64,000 nucleotides of DNA from Cupriavidus yeoncheonensis. GTDB lineage: Bacteria; Pseudomonadota; Gammaproteobacteria; Burkholderiales; Burkholderiaceae. A program made the position numbers and the translations under genes. The notes under the pieces are model-generated. The model saw only the letters and a list, made by a program, of their open reading frames with translations, made no database searches and was not told the DNA's origin. Positions 15,930 to 25,711 of the stretch are shown here, in pieces; positions within the stretch are counted from its first letter, which is position 1; each line of letters opens with the position of its first letter. The stretch is from positions 124,001-188,000 of the forward strand of contig NZ_CAJPUY010000010.1 in assembly GCF_905397275.1 (NCBI RefSeq), given 5' to 3'.

Positions 15930-18143
15930 TTGACCATCCTGACCGATCCGACCGACCTGCCAGAGCCGGACGCAGACACCGAAAGCCCGGCGCCGGCGCA
16001 GGCCGACCTGGTTCCCGCGTCCGCAGTGCCTGCCAACCACGCCAGCGAACTGGCCAAGATCTTTGCCGAAACCGGCACGCTTGCCCAGGGCATTCCGGGC
16101 TATCGCCCGCGTGACTCGCAGCAGCAGATGGCCGAGGCCGTAGCCGGCGCGATCGAGCGCAGCGACACGGTGATCGTCGAGGCCGGGACGGGCACGGGCA
16201 AGACCTTTGCCTACCTGGTCCCCGCCATGCTGTGGGGCGGCAAGGTGGTGCTTTCCACCGGCACCAAGAATCTGCAGGACCAGCTTTTCCTGCGTGATAT
16301 CCCGACCGTGCGGCGCGCGCTGAATGTGCCGATCTCGGTATCGCTGCTCAAGGGCCGGGCCAACTATCTCTGCCACTATCACCTTGAGCGCGCGCAGGCC
16401 AATGGCAGGCTCGCGTCCAAGCAGGATGCGGCGTGGCTGCGCGACATTGCGCGCTTTGCCAAGACCACCTCGTCAGGCGACAAGGCGGAACTCGCCGAGG
16501 TGCCCGAGAATGCGCCGGTGTGGCAACTGGTGACCTCCACGCGGGACAACTGCCTCGGATCGGAGTGTCCGAACTACAAGGACTGCTTCGTCATGCGGGC
16601 CCGCAAGGAAGCCCAGCAGGCCGACGTGGTAGTCGTGAACCACCATCTGTTCTTTGCCGATGTGGTGCTGCGCGACACCGGCATGGCCGAACTGCTGCCG
16701 GCAGCGAACACGATCATCTTCGACGAGGCGCACCAGCTCCCCGACACGGCGACGCTGTTCTTTGGCGAGACGCTGTCGACCAGCCAGTTGCTGGAGATCT
16801 GCCGCGACACCGTGGCCGAAGGGCTGTCGCATGCGCGCGATGCGGTCGACTGGGTTGGCATCGCGGCGCCGCTGGAACGTGCCACGCGTGATCTGCGCCT
16901 GGCTTTCGGCAAGGAGAACGCGCGCCTGGCGCTGGGGCAGATCGAGGCCGACCGGCGCATCGGCGAGCCGTTCTTCGACACGCTCGATACGCTCGAAGAG
17001 GCGCTGTCGACCTTCGTCGAGCATCTCGAAAGCCAGGCGGAGCGGGCCGAGACGCTGCAGCAATGCCACCGGCGCGCGGTGGAGTTGCAGCAGCGGCTGG
17101 AAGCGTGGCGGGACGAAGGCAAGGCGTTCACGGCGCCCGCACCGCAAGCGCCTGATACAGGCGACGAAGCGGCGCAGGAGCCAGCTGCACCGCCGCCGGC
17201 CGCGCCGGCGCAGTTCGGCCCGGAGACGGTGCGTTGGGTGGAAGTGTTCTCGCACACGGTGCAGCTGCACCGTACCCCGCTGTCGATCGCGCCGATCTTC
17301 ACGCGTCAGCGCGAGGGGCATCCGCGCGCATGGGTGTTCACGTCGGCGACGCTGTCGGTGAAAGGCAACTTCACGCACTATGCCGCGCAGCTGGGACTCA
17401 ACAAGGACAATTCGCTGACCTTGCCGAGCCCGTTCGACTACGGCAAGCAGGGCCTGCTCTACGTGCCGCGCGACATGCCGCCGCCGAATTCGCCGCAGTT
17501 TACCGACGCGGTGGTGGCCGCGGCGCTGCCGCTGATCGAGGCCGCCGGCGGGCGCACCTTCCTGTTGTGCACGACGCTGCGTGCCGTGCAGCGCGCCTCC
17601 GACCTGCTCTATGACGCCTTTGCCGAGCGCGGCCTCGAACTGCCGCTGCTGGTGCAGGGGCAGGCCAGCCGCACGGAACTGCTCGACCGTTTCCGCGAAC
17701 TGGGCAACGCCGTGCTCGTGGGCAGCCAGAGCTTCTGGGAGGGCGTGGACGTGCGGGGCGAGGCCCTGTCACTCGTGATCATCGACAAGCTGCCGTTCGC
17801 GCCGCCCGATGACCCGGTGCTCGCGGCACGCATGGAGGTGCTGCAGAAGAAGGGGCTGAGCCCGTTTACGGTACACCAGTTGCCCCATGCGGTGATCACG
17901 CTGAAGCAGGGCGCCGGGCGCCTGATCCGCTCGGAATCCGACCGCGGCGTGCTGGCCATCTGCGATACGCGGCTGGTCGAGAAGCCCTATGGCCGCCAGA
18001 TCTGGCAAAGCCTGCCGCCGTTCACGCGTACGCGCGAGGCGCAGACCGTGGTGCGCTTCCTTGAATCGCTGCGGGACAGGGAGAAGGGGGAGGGCAAGGA
18101 CAAGGACGGAGGCGAGGACACGGACGGCGCACAGCAGGACTGA
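15930..18143 (+). CDS. dinG: DinG/YoaA-family ATP-dependent DNA helicase
   Basis: A 737-residue XPD-like superfamily 2 helicase. Walker A (EAGTGTGKT, about residues 86-94) is followed by the Fe-S cluster region, with one Cys in NYLCHYH and three in CLGSECPNYKDC. The DEAH box (FDEAHQLPD) comes next, then the C-terminal motifs GSQSFWEGVDV and QGAGRLIRS. It unwinds DNA with 5'-to-3' polarity in homologues and helps resolve R-loops and stalled forks. A TTG at 15930 is the only start that keeps the N-terminus; the first 45 residues are Pro/Ala-rich and could be partly untranslated. A variable insertion around residues 400-430 is rich in Ala and Pro. The gene ends before a strong hairpin shared with bamD. 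Confidence 0.9.
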   Translation: MTILTDPTDLPEPDADTESPAPAQADLVPASAVPANHASELAKIFAETGTLAQGIPGYRPRDSQQQMAEAVAGAIERSDTVIVEAGTGTGKTFAYLVPAMLWGGKVVLSTGTKNLQDQLFLRDIPTVRRALNVPISVSLLKGRANYLCHYHLERAQANGRLASKQDAAWLRDIARFAKTTSSGDKAELAEVPENAPVWQLVTSTRDNCLGSECPNYKDCFVMRARKEAQQADVVVVNHHLFFADVVLRDTGMAELLPAANTIIFDEAHQLPDTATLFFGETLSTSQLLEICRDTVAEGLSHARDAVDWVGIAAPLERATRDLRLAFGKENARLALGQIEADRRIGEPFFDTLDTLEEALSTFVEHLESQAERAETLQQCHRRAVELQQRLEAWRDEGKAFTAPAPQAPDTGDEAAQEPAAPPPAAPAQFGPETVRWVEVFSHTVQLHRTPLSIAPIFTRQREGHPRAWVFTSATLSVKGNFTHYAAQLGLNKDNSLTLPSPFDYGKQGLLYVPRDMPPPNSPQFTDAVVAAALPLIEAAGGRTFLLCTTLRAVQRASDLLYDAFAERGLELPLLVQGQASRTELLDRFRELGNAVLVGSQSFWEGVDVRGEALSLVIIDKLPFAPPDDPVLAARMEVLQKKGLSPFTVHQLPHAVITLKQGAGRLIRSESDRGVLAICDTRLVEKPYGRQIWQSLPPFTRTREAQTVVRFLESLRDREKGEGKDKDGGEDTDGAQQD

Positions 18144-18170
18144 ACCGCGTCGCCTGGCCAGCCAACAAGA

Positions 18171-18201
18171 AACGGGACAATCCTTGCGGACTTGTCCCGT
18201 T
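18171..18201. terminator. Intrinsic terminator between helicase gene and bamD
   Basis: A perfect 10-bp stem AACGGGACAA/TTGTCCCGTT with an 11-base loop, located between convergent genes. Confidence 0.75.
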
Positions 18202-18254
18202 CCGGTACGCGTTGCAGGGTCAGTGCCCTGCTTCTTCCCCAATCAGAGTGCCAA

Positions 18255-19085
18255 TCAGAACACTTCCCACCAGGACTTGTCCTTGCGGCGCTCGCCGTAC
18301 TTGATGTAGTCGCTGTTCGGGAAGTTGCGTTCCATCACGCGTGCCGTATCGTCGCGCAGGTCTTTCATGCCGAGCGAGTCGTACGAGCGGATCATGATGT
18401 ACAGCGCTTCCTCGTTGGCGGGGGCGCCGTCGTAGTCCTTGAGCGACTGCTGGGCCCGGTTGACCGCCGCGAGGTAGGCACCGCGCTTGTAGTAGTAGCG
18501 CGCGGCGTGCACCTCGTGCTGGGCCAGCGAGTTGACGATGTACTGCATGCGCGCGGTGGCGTCAGGCGTGTACTTGCTGTCCGGGTACTTCGTGACAAGC
18601 GTATTGAAGGCGTCGTACGCCGCACGGGCGGCCTTCGGGTCGCGTTCGCTCAGGTCCTGGCCGGAGAAGCGGCCCAGCCAGCCCAGGTTGTCGTTGAAGT
18701 TGATCAGGCCCTTGAGGTAGTAGGCGTAATCGATATTCGGGTGGCTTGGGTGCAGCTGGATGAAGCGATCCACCGCGGCCAGAGCCGCCGCCGTCTCGCC
18801 GTCCTTGTAGCTGGCGTAGGCGGTGTCGATCTGGGCTTGCTGCGCGTAGCGGCCGAACGGATAGCGGCCCTCGAGCTTTTCGTAGAGCTTCACGGCGCGC
18901 GTGTAGTCGCCGCCGTCCAGGGCGTCCTTGGCTTCCGAATATAATTTGTTGGCCGACCAGCCGGCAGTCTCGTCGGGCTGGTCAGCGAGCAGGCCGCATG
19001 CCGACAGCATGACGCAGCCGCCTGCGAGCAGAATCGCTCCAAATCCCGCGCGCCAATTTGCGCGCTTCATGCTCAGCAATTGCAT
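18255..19085 (-). CDS. bamD: Outer membrane assembly lipoprotein BamD
   Basis: A 276-residue lipoprotein of the BAM complex that inserts beta-barrel proteins into the outer membrane. The signal peptide ends in the lipobox LSAC (Cys30), and the mature part has TPR-type helical pairs (for example [28 protein letters not shown], residues 48-75) typical of BamD/ComL. ATGs at 19085 and 19070 are possible. The first has AGG about 9 bases upstream and a TATAAT promoter element 39 bases upstream (19124-19129). It diverges from rluD with overlapping 5' regions and shares a terminator with the DinG-type gene. Confidence 0.93.
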   Translation of the reverse strand: MQLLSMKRANWRAGFGAILLAGGCVMLSACGLLADQPDETAGWSANKLYSEAKDALDGGDYTRAVKLYEKLEGRYPFGRYAQQAQIDTAYASYKDGETAAALAAVDRFIQLHPSHPNIDYAYYLKGLINFNDNLGWLGRFSGQDLSERDPKAARAAYDAFNTLVTKYPDSKYTPDATARMQYIVNSLAQHEVHAARYYYKRGAYLAAVNRAQQSLKDYDGAPANEEALYIMIRSYDSLGMKDLRDDTARVMERNFPNSDYIKYGERRKDKSWWEVF

Positions 19086-19101
19086 GGGCAACCTATCCCG
19101 G

Positions 19102-20310
19102 ATGAAGAAAAATAGCGTCAAGCATTATAGCCCAAGCCCCCAGCCAGAATCCGGCCCGGGGAAAGAGCCACCCGATCAGGTGCGCGTCCAGGCATCCCTG
19201 GCGGACAACGACGAGGTCGAAGACTTCGCCGGCGGGGTGCCGCCCGCACCTGCGGCGGACCTCGCGGTGCCGCTGATACTCGAAGTAGACAGTGCCGCAC
19301 ATGGCGAGCGGCTGGACAAACTTCTTGCACGGCACTTCAGCGAGTTTTCGCGCAGCCGGCTGCAACAGTGGATCGAAAGCGGGGCCGTGCGCGTCGACGG
19401 CGAAGTGCGCCGGCCGCGCGATGCGGTGCAGATGGGCAACCGCATCGAGGTACAGCCGCAGGCCGCGCCGGAATCGCAGGCGTTCGCCGCGGAAGACGTG
19501 CCGCTGGAGGTCGTGTACGAGGATGCAACGCTGGTCGTCGTCGACAAGCCCGCGGGACTCGTCGTGCATCCTGCCGCGGGCAACTGGAGCGGCACGGTGC
19601 TCAACGGGTTGCTGCACCGTTACCCTGCCGCGGCGGCCTTGCCGCGCGCGGGCATTGTGCACCGGCTCGACAAGGAGACTTCAGGGCTGATGGTCGTGGC
19701 GCGCACGCTGACGGCACAGACCGACCTGGTGCGCCAGCTGCAGGCGCGCACGGTCAAGCGCACGTATATCGCGCTGGTCTGGGGCCGCACGTACGACGAG
19801 GGCACCATCGATGCGCCGATCGGCCGCGATCCCCACGAGCGCACCCGCATGGCCATTGTCCATACCAGCAGCGGCAAGCCGTCGCGCACGCATTTCCGTA
19901 CGCTGGCGACGGTGCCGCTCGGACGCAGCTTCGTGTCGATGGTGCGGTGCCAGCTCGAAACCGGTCGCACGCACCAGATCCGCGTGCATTTCGAATCGAT
20001 CGGCCATCCGCTCGTGGGCGATCCGGTCTACTTCCGCGCCACGCAACGCGGGCAGCGGCCCGCTGTGCGCGTGACGCTGCCGGTGCCGTTCGAGCGGCAG
20101 GCCCTGCATGCCTTCAAGCTGGGGCTGGTGCACCCGGTCACGGGCAAGACGGTGTCGTGGACCGCGCAGCCGCCGGAAGACCTCCAGGCCCTGATCGATG
20201 CGCTCGATTTCTCCGCTGGTGAAGCCGATGCCGAAGAGGAGGACTGGGATGAGGACTGGGAAGACGGCCCCGAAATCATCTGGGGCGATGGGGACGACGA
20301 TGACGACTGA
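19102..20310 (+). CDS. rluD: 23S rRNA pseudouridine synthase RluD
   Basis: A 402-residue RluA-family enzyme that makes pseudouridines 1911, 1915 and 1917 in helix 69 of 23S rRNA. An S4 RNA-binding domain ([20 protein letters not shown], about residues 72-91) precedes the catalytic domain with the active-site Asp in [10 protein letters not shown] and the motif [10 protein letters not shown]. The C-terminal 35 residues are very acidic. The N-terminal 60 residues are variable, and the start is uncertain: ATG at 19084 or 19102, or GTG at 19180. The likely bamD promoter lies inside this stretch. The stop codon overlaps the yfiH start, an arrangement common for rluD-yfiH. Confidence 0.9.
   Translation: MKKNSVKHYSPSPQPESGPGKEPPDQVRVQASLADNDEVEDFAGGVPPAPAADLAVPLILEVDSAAHGERLDKLLARHFSEFSRSRLQQWIESGAVRVDGEVRRPRDAVQMGNRIEVQPQAAPESQAFAAEDVPLEVVYEDATLVVVDKPAGLVVHPAAGNWSGTVLNGLLHRYPAAAALPRAGIVHRLDKETSGLMVVARTLTAQTDLVRQLQARTVKRTYIALVWGRTYDEGTIDAPIGRDPHERTRMAIVHTSSGKPSRTHFRTLATVPLGRSFVSMVRCQLETGRTHQIRVHFESIGHPLVGDPVYFRATQRGQRPAVRVTLPVPFERQALHAFKLGLVHPVTGKTVSWTAQPPEDLQALIDALDFSAGEADAEEEDWDEDWEDGPEIIWGDGDDDDD
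19124..19129 (-). promoter_or_regulatory. Likely -10 element of the bamD promoter
   Basis: TATAAT on the minus strand lies about 40 bases before the bamD ATG. The -35 region (GGATTC at 17-base spacing) is poor. The element lies inside the annotated start of rluD, so rluD may begin further downstream. Confidence 0.5.
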
Positions 20311-21096
20311 CCCCGCCTGGCTGCGGCCGCAGTGGCCGGCCCCCGCCTCGGTGCGCGCGTTGTCCACCACGCGCGCGGGCGGCGTGAGCCATGGCGTGTA
20401 TGGCTTGGAGGGCGGGGCGCCGGGCGGACTCAACCTTGGCACGCATGTTGGTGATGATCCCGGGCATGTGGCCGAGAACCGTGCGCGGCTGGCGGGCCAC
20501 CTTCCCGCCATGCCGCTGTGGCTGGAGCAGGTGCACGGCTGCGCCGTGGCTACGGTGGACCATCTCGCAGGCCCGGGCGAGGCGGCACCGCGCGCCGACG
20601 CGAGTATGGCTGCCGCGCCCGGGCAGGTGTGCGCGATCATGACGGCGGACTGCCTTCCGGTGTTGCTGTGCGATGGGGAAGGGACCGTGTCGGCGCTGCG
20701 CACGCCGGATGGCGTGGCCTGTGCAACGGCGTGATCGAAGCCACGCTGGCGCGCATGCAGGCTGCGCGCGGCAAGCCTTCGTCACGCTGGCTCGCATGGC
20801 TGGGGCCGGCGATCGGACCCGAGGCCTTCGAGGTCGGCGCCGAGGTGCGGGAAGCGTTCCTGGCGCAGGCCCGTGCGGGCGAGCATGCGGCCGTGGACGC
20901 CGCCTTCCGGCCCGGCGCCGAAGGCAAGTACATGGCCGACATCTACGCACTGGCCCGCACGCGCCTGGCCCGCGCGGGTTGCACGGACGTCTACGGCGGC
21001 GATGCCTGCACGGTATCCGATCCGCAGCGCTTCTATTCGTATCGGCGCGACGGCGTGACCGGTCGCATGGCCAGCCTCGTCTGGCTGGCAAGCTGA
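20300..21096 (+). pseudogene. pgeF: Frameshifted YfiH/PgeF laccase-domain protein (peptidoglycan editing factor)
   Basis: The N-terminal part (20300 to about 20690) reads as a normal YfiH protein including CAIMTADCLPVLLCD, then leaves frame at 20687-20691 and stops at 20734. The conserved continuation, VGAAHAGWRGLCNGVIEAT through to the C-terminal FYSYRRDGVTGRMASLVWL, follows in the +2 frame and ends at 21096. One missing base explains this: acc-gtg-tcg would be acc-gtg-(g)tc-ggc in an intact gene. All metal-ligand regions (CAIMTADC, HAGWRG) remain in the DNA. The start overlaps rluD by 11 bases. The intact family removes L-Ser-containing muropeptide precursors or oxidises phenols. It is either a genuine recent mutation or a sequencing error. 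Confidence 0.85.
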
Positions 21097-21103
21097 GCCG
21101 GTT

Positions 21104-21126
21104 GCGGGCCGCTCACTGCGGCCCGC
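21104..21126. terminator. Bidirectional hairpin between convergent genes
   Basis: A perfect 9-bp GC-rich stem GCGGGCCGC/GCGGCCCGC with loop TCACT. It overlaps the stop codon of the small membrane-protein gene at 21113. Confidence 0.6.
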
Positions 21127-21346
21127 TTCCGTCGGGCCCGGCGCCTTCCTCTTCGCGTGCGCGTTCTGTGCGCGCTTCCTCCGCCTTGCGGCGCTGCCGC
21201 CTGGCGGGCGTTCCCATGATGTAGAGCACCAGCGCCACCGGTGCGGCGCCATAGAGCAGGAACGTGGCGACCCCGGCAACGATGCTGTGCTCGGTGATCG
21301 CCATCATCAGAGCCACGTAGAGCCAGCCAATGGCTACGATGTACAT
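21113..21346 (-). CDS. Small membrane protein of unknown function
   Basis: A 77-residue protein. Two hydrophobic segments (about residues 1-17 and 22-43, MYIVAIGWLYVALMMAIT and VAGVATFLLYGAAPVALVLYI) are followed by a charged cytoplasmic tail rich in Arg and Glu. The short loop TEHS joins the helices. The ATG at 21346 is chosen because AAAGGA lies about 11 bases upstream and because the family of similar short Burkholderiales proteins begins this way. It diverges from phaC, sharing a 405-base upstream region. No function is known to me. Confidence 0.65.
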   Translation of the reverse strand: MYIVAIGWLYVALMMAITEHSIVAGVATFLLYGAAPVALVLYIMGTPARRQRRKAEEARTERAREEEGAGPDGSGPQ

Positions 21347-21751
21347 GAAACTTTCATCCTTTGCAGATAGGCTTGCGCGCTGGTCCTTGAGTCCGCGGCT
21401 TCCTACCGGGAGGTAGGTTTTCCGGGCGTGCGTGCCGATGCAGTTTTCCGCATTGACAGCGCGTACACTGCAAGGCAACAATGACCTCGAATGTTGCGGA
21501 ATCCCGCGTAGTTTCCTTGTTTTCGCCGGCAAGCATACCGCATGGCGCTGCCATGCCGGACTGCGGTGCAAGCCGGGCAGGGGACGTTATCCAGATGGAA
21601 GGGATAGCTGCATGCGGAAGTCCTGGGCGCCCCGGTCGCGGGCGCAATGCGCCAGGTCCATCCGGATTGCGTCTCCAGATGCATAAGTGCCGGCCAGGGC
21701 AATGACCCGGGAGCCGGTCTGACATAGTGACGGCAGAGAGACATTTACATC
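21347..21751. other. phaC upstream region and leader
   Basis: These 405 bases contain no gene. They hold the phaC promoter (21453-21482) and an untranslated leader of about 260 bases that ends in a purine-rich AGAGAGAC ribosome binding region before the phaC ATG. Confidence 0.7.
21453..21482 (+). promoter_or_regulatory. phaCAB promoter
   Basis: TTGACA at 21453-21458 and AACAAT at 21477-21482 are separated by 18 bases. This is the same layout, with a closely similar spacer (GCGCGTACACTGCAAGGC), as the well-known C. necator H16 phaC promoter. The start of transcription is expected near 21489. Confidence 0.85.
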
Positions 21752-23545
21752 ATGGCGACCGGCAAAGGTGCGGCAGCTTCCACAGCGGAAGGCAAGTCCC
21801 AACCGTTCAAATTTCCGCCGGGGCCATTGGATCCAGCAACGTGGCTGGAATGGTCCCGTCAGTGGCAGGGCCCTGAGGGCAACGGCGCGGGGCTTCCCCC
21901 GGGCTTTCCCAGCTTCCCGGGATTCGAGTCGTTCGGTGCGGGTCCGCTGGCGGGCGTGAAGATCGACCCGGCCCAGCTCACGGAAATCCAGCAGCGCTAC
22001 ATGCGCGATTTTGCGGAACTGTGGCGCGGTCTGGCGGAGGGCGATATCGAATCCGCCGGCAAGCTGCACGACCGGCGCTTTGCCAGCGAGGCCTGGCACA
22101 AGAACGCGCCGTATCGGTACACCGCCGCGTTCTACCTGCTCAATGCGCGTGTGCTGACGGAGATGGCAGAGGCCGTCGAGGCGGACCCCAAGACGCGCCA
22201 GCGTATCCGCTTTGCCGTGTCGCAATGGGTCGACGCCATGTCGCCCGCCAATTTCCTGGCCACCAATCCCGATGCGCAGAATCGCCTGATCGAGTCCGGC
22301 GGCGAGTCGCTGCGGGCCGGTGTGCGCAACATGCTGGAAGACCTGGGCCGCGGCAAGATCTCGCAGACGGACGAGACCGCGTTCGAAGTGGGCCGCAACG
22401 TGGCGGTCACGGAAGGCTCGGTCGTCTACGAAAACGAATTCTTCCAGTTGCTGCAATACAAGCCGCTGACCGACAAGGTCCATGCGCGCCCGCTGCTGCT
22501 GGTGCCGCCGTGCATCAACAAGTTCTACATCCTCGACCTGCAGCCGGAAAGCTCGCTGGTGCGGTACGCGGTGGAGCAGGGCCACACGGTGTTCCTGCTG
22601 TCATGGCGTAATCCCGATGCCACCATGGCCGACCGAACGTGGGACGACTACATCGAGCATGCGGCCATCCGGGCGATCGAAGTGGCGCGCGACATCGGTG
22701 GCCAGGATCAGATCAACGCGCTCGGCTTCTGTGTGGGCGGGACCATTATTTCGACCGCGCTCGCGGTGCTGGAGGCGCGCGGCGAACGCCCGGTGGCCAG
22801 CCTGACGCTGCTGACCACACTGCTCGACTTTACCGATACCGGCATCCTCGACGTATTCGTCGACGAGGCCCACGTCAAGCTGCGCGAAGCCACGCTTGGC
22901 GGCGCGTCGGGGACGCCGTGCGGCCTGCTGCGCGGTGTGGAACTGGCCAATACGTTCTCGTTCCTGCGCCCGAACGACCTGGTCTGGAACTACGTGGTCG
23001 ACAACTACCTGAAGGGCAAGACGCCGGTGCCGTTCGACCTGCTGTACTGGAACGGCGACGCAACCAACCTGCCGGGGGCATGGTACTGCTGGTACCTGCG
23101 CCACACCTACCTGCAGGATGAACTGAAGGTGCCGGGCAAGCTGACCGTATGCGACGCACCGGTAGACCTGAGTGCCATCGACGTGCCGACCTATATCTAC
23201 GGCTCGCGCGAGGACCACATCGTGCCGTGGACGGCAGCGTATTCGTCGACCGCGCTGCTCAAGAACAAGCTGCGGTTCGTGCTCGGGGCGTCCGGGCACA
23301 TTGCCGGCGTCATCAACCCGCCGGTCAAGAACAAGCGCAGCCACTGGACCAATGATGCGCTGCCCGCTTCGGCGCACGACTGGCTGGCCGGCGCCGAGGA
23401 ACACCACGGCAGCTGGTGGCCGGACTGGATGACCTGGCTCGGCAAGCAGGCCGGTGCCAAGCGTGCTGCGCCGAGCGGCTATGGCAATGCACGATACCCC
23501 GCCATCGAACCCGCGCCCGGCCGCTACGTCAAAGCCAAGGCATGA
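21752..23545 (+). CDS. phaC: Class I poly(3-hydroxybutyrate) synthase PhaC
   Basis: A 597-residue PHA synthase that polymerises (R)-3-hydroxybutyryl-CoA at the surface of PHB granules. The N-terminal domain is followed by an alpha/beta-hydrolase catalytic domain with the lipase-like box GFCVGG. The triad is Cys327, Asp488 (SREDH) and His516 (SGHIAG), exactly 8 residues beyond C319, D480 and H508 of the H16 enzyme. The extra residues sit in a Gly/Pro/Phe-rich linker near positions 45-70, the most variable part of the family. The start MATGKGAAAS is conserved, with AGAGAGAC upstream. It is the first gene of phaCAB, with the promoter at 21453-21482. Confidence 0.97.
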   Translation: MATGKGAAASTAEGKSQPFKFPPGPLDPATWLEWSRQWQGPEGNGAGLPPGFPSFPGFESFGAGPLAGVKIDPAQLTEIQQRYMRDFAELWRGLAEGDIESAGKLHDRRFASEAWHKNAPYRYTAAFYLLNARVLTEMAEAVEADPKTRQRIRFAVSQWVDAMSPANFLATNPDAQNRLIESGGESLRAGVRNMLEDLGRGKISQTDETAFEVGRNVAVTEGSVVYENEFFQLLQYKPLTDKVHARPLLLVPPCINKFYILDLQPESSLVRYAVEQGHTVFLLSWRNPDATMADRTWDDYIEHAAIRAIEVARDIGGQDQINALGFCVGGTIISTALAVLEARGERPVASLTLLTTLLDFTDTGILDVFVDEAHVKLREATLGGASGTPCGLLRGVELANTFSFLRPNDLVWNYVVDNYLKGKTPVPFDLLYWNGDATNLPGAWYCWYLRHTYLQDELKVPGKLTVCDAPVDLSAIDVPTYIYGSREDHIVPWTAAYSSTALLKNKLRFVLGASGHIAGVINPPVKNKRSHWTNDALPASAHDWLAGAEEHHGSWWPDWMTWLGKQAGAKRAAPSGYGNARYPAIEPAPGRYVKAKA

Positions 23546-23615
23546 CTCTTGCGGGCGGCCCCGGTAACGGGACCTGCCCGCTGAACACCCCAGATACCCT
23601 TTGAGAGGACTGCAA

Positions 23616-24797
23616 ATGACCGATATCGTCATCGTTTCCGCCGCCCGTACCGCCGTAGGCAAGTTTGGCGGTTCGCTCGCGAAGATTCCCGCACCGGAGC
23701 TGGGCGCCATCGCCATCAAGGCCGCGCTGGAACGCGCCGGCGTGAAGCCGGAACAGGTCAGCGAAGTGATCATGGGCCAGGTGCTGACCGCCGGTTCGGG
23801 TCAGAACCCGGCACGCCAGGCATCGATCAAGGCGGGCCTGCCGGCGTCGGTGCCGGCCATGACCATCAACAAGGTGTGCGGATCGGGCCTGAAGGCCGTG
23901 ATGCTGGCCGCCAACGCGATCCTGTCCGGCGAGGCGGAGATCGTGGTGGCCGGTGGCCAGGAAAACATGAGCGCCGCGCCGCACGTGCTGCCCGGCTCTC
24001 GCGACGGCTTCCGCATGGGCGACGCCAAGCTGGTCGACACCATGATCGTGGATGGCCTGTGGGACGTGTACAACCAGTACCACATGGGCATCACGGCCGA
24101 GAACGTGGCCAAGGAGTACGGCATTACCCGCGAAGCACAGGACGAGTTCGCCGTGGCCTCGCAGAACAAGGCCGAGGCTGCGTTGAAGGCCGGCAGGTTC
24201 AATGACGAAATCGTCCCGGTGATGATTCCGCAGCGCAAGGGCGACCCGCTTGCTTTCGACAAGGACGAGTTCATCCGCCAGGGTGCCACGCTGGACAGCA
24301 TGTCCGGCCTGAAGCCCGCCTTTGACAAGGCCGGCACGGTGACCGCCGCCAATGCATCGGGCCTGAACGACGGTGCTGCCGCAGTGGTGGTGATGTCGGC
24401 CGCCAAGGCCAAGGAACTGGGCCTGACGCCGCTGGCCACGATCAAGGCCTACGCCAATGCGGGCGTGGACCCGAAGGTCATGGGCATGGGCCCGGTGCCG
24501 GCTTCCAAGCGCTGCCTGTCGCGCGCGGGCTGGGGCGTGGGCGACCTGGACCTGATGGAAATCAACGAGGCTTTTGCCGCGCAGGCGCTGGCCGTGCACC
24601 AGCAGATGGGCTGGGACACGTCCAAGGTCAACGTGAACGGTGGCGCCATTGCCATCGGCCACCCGATCGGTGCATCGGGTTGCCGTATCCTGGTGACGCT
24701 GCTGCACGAGATGAAGCGCCGCGACGCGAAGAAGGGCCTGGCCTCGCTGTGCATCGGCGGCGGCATGGGTGTGGCGCTGGCGGTCGAACGCAATTAA
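23616..24797 (+). CDS. phaA: Acetyl-CoA acetyltransferase (beta-ketothiolase) PhaA
   Basis: A 393-residue biosynthetic thiolase condensing two acetyl-CoA to acetoacetyl-CoA, the first step of PHB synthesis. The nucleophile is Cys88 (NKVCGSG), with the GHP histidine near 349 and the proton-shuttling Cys379 (CIGGG), the same numbering as the H16 enzyme. GAGAGGA lies 9 bases before the ATG at 23616. It follows phaC by 70 bases and precedes phaB by 73 bases in one operon. Confidence 0.97.
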   Translation: MTDIVIVSAARTAVGKFGGSLAKIPAPELGAIAIKAALERAGVKPEQVSEVIMGQVLTAGSGQNPARQASIKAGLPASVPAMTINKVCGSGLKAVMLAANAILSGEAEIVVAGGQENMSAAPHVLPGSRDGFRMGDAKLVDTMIVDGLWDVYNQYHMGITAENVAKEYGITREAQDEFAVASQNKAEAALKAGRFNDEIVPVMIPQRKGDPLAFDKDEFIRQGATLDSMSGLKPAFDKAGTVTAANASGLNDGAAAVVVMSAAKAKELGLTPLATIKAYANAGVDPKVMGMGPVPASKRCLSRAGWGVGDLDLMEINEAFAAQALAVHQQMGWDTSKVNVNGGAIAIGHPIGASGCRILVTLLHEMKRRDAKKGLASLCIGGGMGVALAVERN

Positions 24798-24870
24798 TGG
24801 GGTGTACCTGGGCGCGCAGCGTTCCGCGCGGCCCAGGCGAAGATAACGAAGAGCCAATCAAGGAGTGGAC

Positions 24871-25611
24871 ATGACTCAGCGCATTGCATACGTGACCGGC
24901 GGTATGGGCGGCATCGGAACCGCTATCTGCCAACGTCTCGCCAAGGATGGCTTCCGCGTGGTGGCCGGCTGCGGCCCCAATTCGCCGCGTCGCGAGCGGT
25001 GGATCGAGCAGCAGAAGGCGCTCGGCTTCGACTTCGTTGCCTCCGAAGGCAACGTGGCCGACTGGGATTCGACCAAGACCGCGTTCGACAAGGTCAAGGC
25101 TGAAGTCGGCGAGGTGGATGTGCTGATCAACAACGCAGGCATCACGCGCGACGTGGTGTTCCGCAAGATGACCCGCGCCGACTGGGACGCGGTGATCGAC
25201 ACCAACCTGACGTCGCTGTTCAACGTGACCAAGCAGGTCATCGACGGCATGGTCGATCGCGGCTGGGGCCGTATCGTCAATATCTCGTCGGTGAACGGGC
25301 AGAAGGGCCAGTTCGGCCAGACCAACTATTCCACCGCCAAGGCCGGCCTGCACGGCTTCACCATGGCGCTGGCACAGGAAGTGGCAACCAAGGGCGTGAC
25401 GGTGAATACCGTTTCGCCTGGCTATATCGCTACGGACATGGTCAAGTCGATCCGCCAGGACGTGCTGGACAAGATCGTCGGCACCATCCCGGTCAAGCGC
25501 CTGGGCGAGCCGTCGGAAATCGCGTCGATCTGCGCGTGGCTGTCGTCGGAAGAGTCGGGCTTCTCCACGGGTGCCGACTTCTCGCTGAACGGCGGTTTGC
25601 ATATGGGCTGA
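24871..25611 (+). CDS. phaB: NADPH-dependent acetoacetyl-CoA reductase PhaB
   Basis: A 246-residue short-chain dehydrogenase that reduces acetoacetyl-CoA to (R)-3-hydroxybutyryl-CoA, the substrate of PhaC. The cofactor motif TGGMGGIG is at residues 10-17, and the catalytic Ser (NISSVNG) and YSTAK follow near residues 138-155. AAGGAG precedes the ATG at 24871, which gives the conserved start MTQRIAYVTG. Last gene of the phaCAB operon, with a GC-rich hairpin about 80 bases downstream. Confidence 0.97.
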   Translation: MTQRIAYVTGGMGGIGTAICQRLAKDGFRVVAGCGPNSPRRERWIEQQKALGFDFVASEGNVADWDSTKTAFDKVKAEVGEVDVLINNAGITRDVVFRKMTRADWDAVIDTNLTSLFNVTKQVIDGMVDRGWGRIVNISSVNGQKGQFGQTNYSTAKAGLHGFTMALAQEVATKGVTVNTVSPGYIATDMVKSIRQDVLDKIVGTIPVKRLGEPSEIASICAWLSSEESGFSTGADFSLNGGLHMG

Positions 25612-25691
25612 TCCAGCTCTGCGTGCTGCGCGGGCGTGCCGTTTTTGCGGTGCACCCAGCGCAGCGCACAAGCCACTGTCGGATGCCAATT

Positions 25692-25711
25692 GCGGGCCTT
25701 TCGGGGCCCGC
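25692..25711 (+). terminator. Probable terminator of phaCAB
   Basis: Stem GCGGGCC/GGCCCGC (7 bp) with a 6-base loop, about 80 bases after phaB. The following sequence is only moderately T-rich (GATTCGTTTG). Confidence 0.6.

Noticed and set aside
18928..19101. Upstream extension of rluD
   Set aside because: The extra 58 codons run through the bamD signal-peptide region and its promoter on the other strand, so they are unlikely to be translated.
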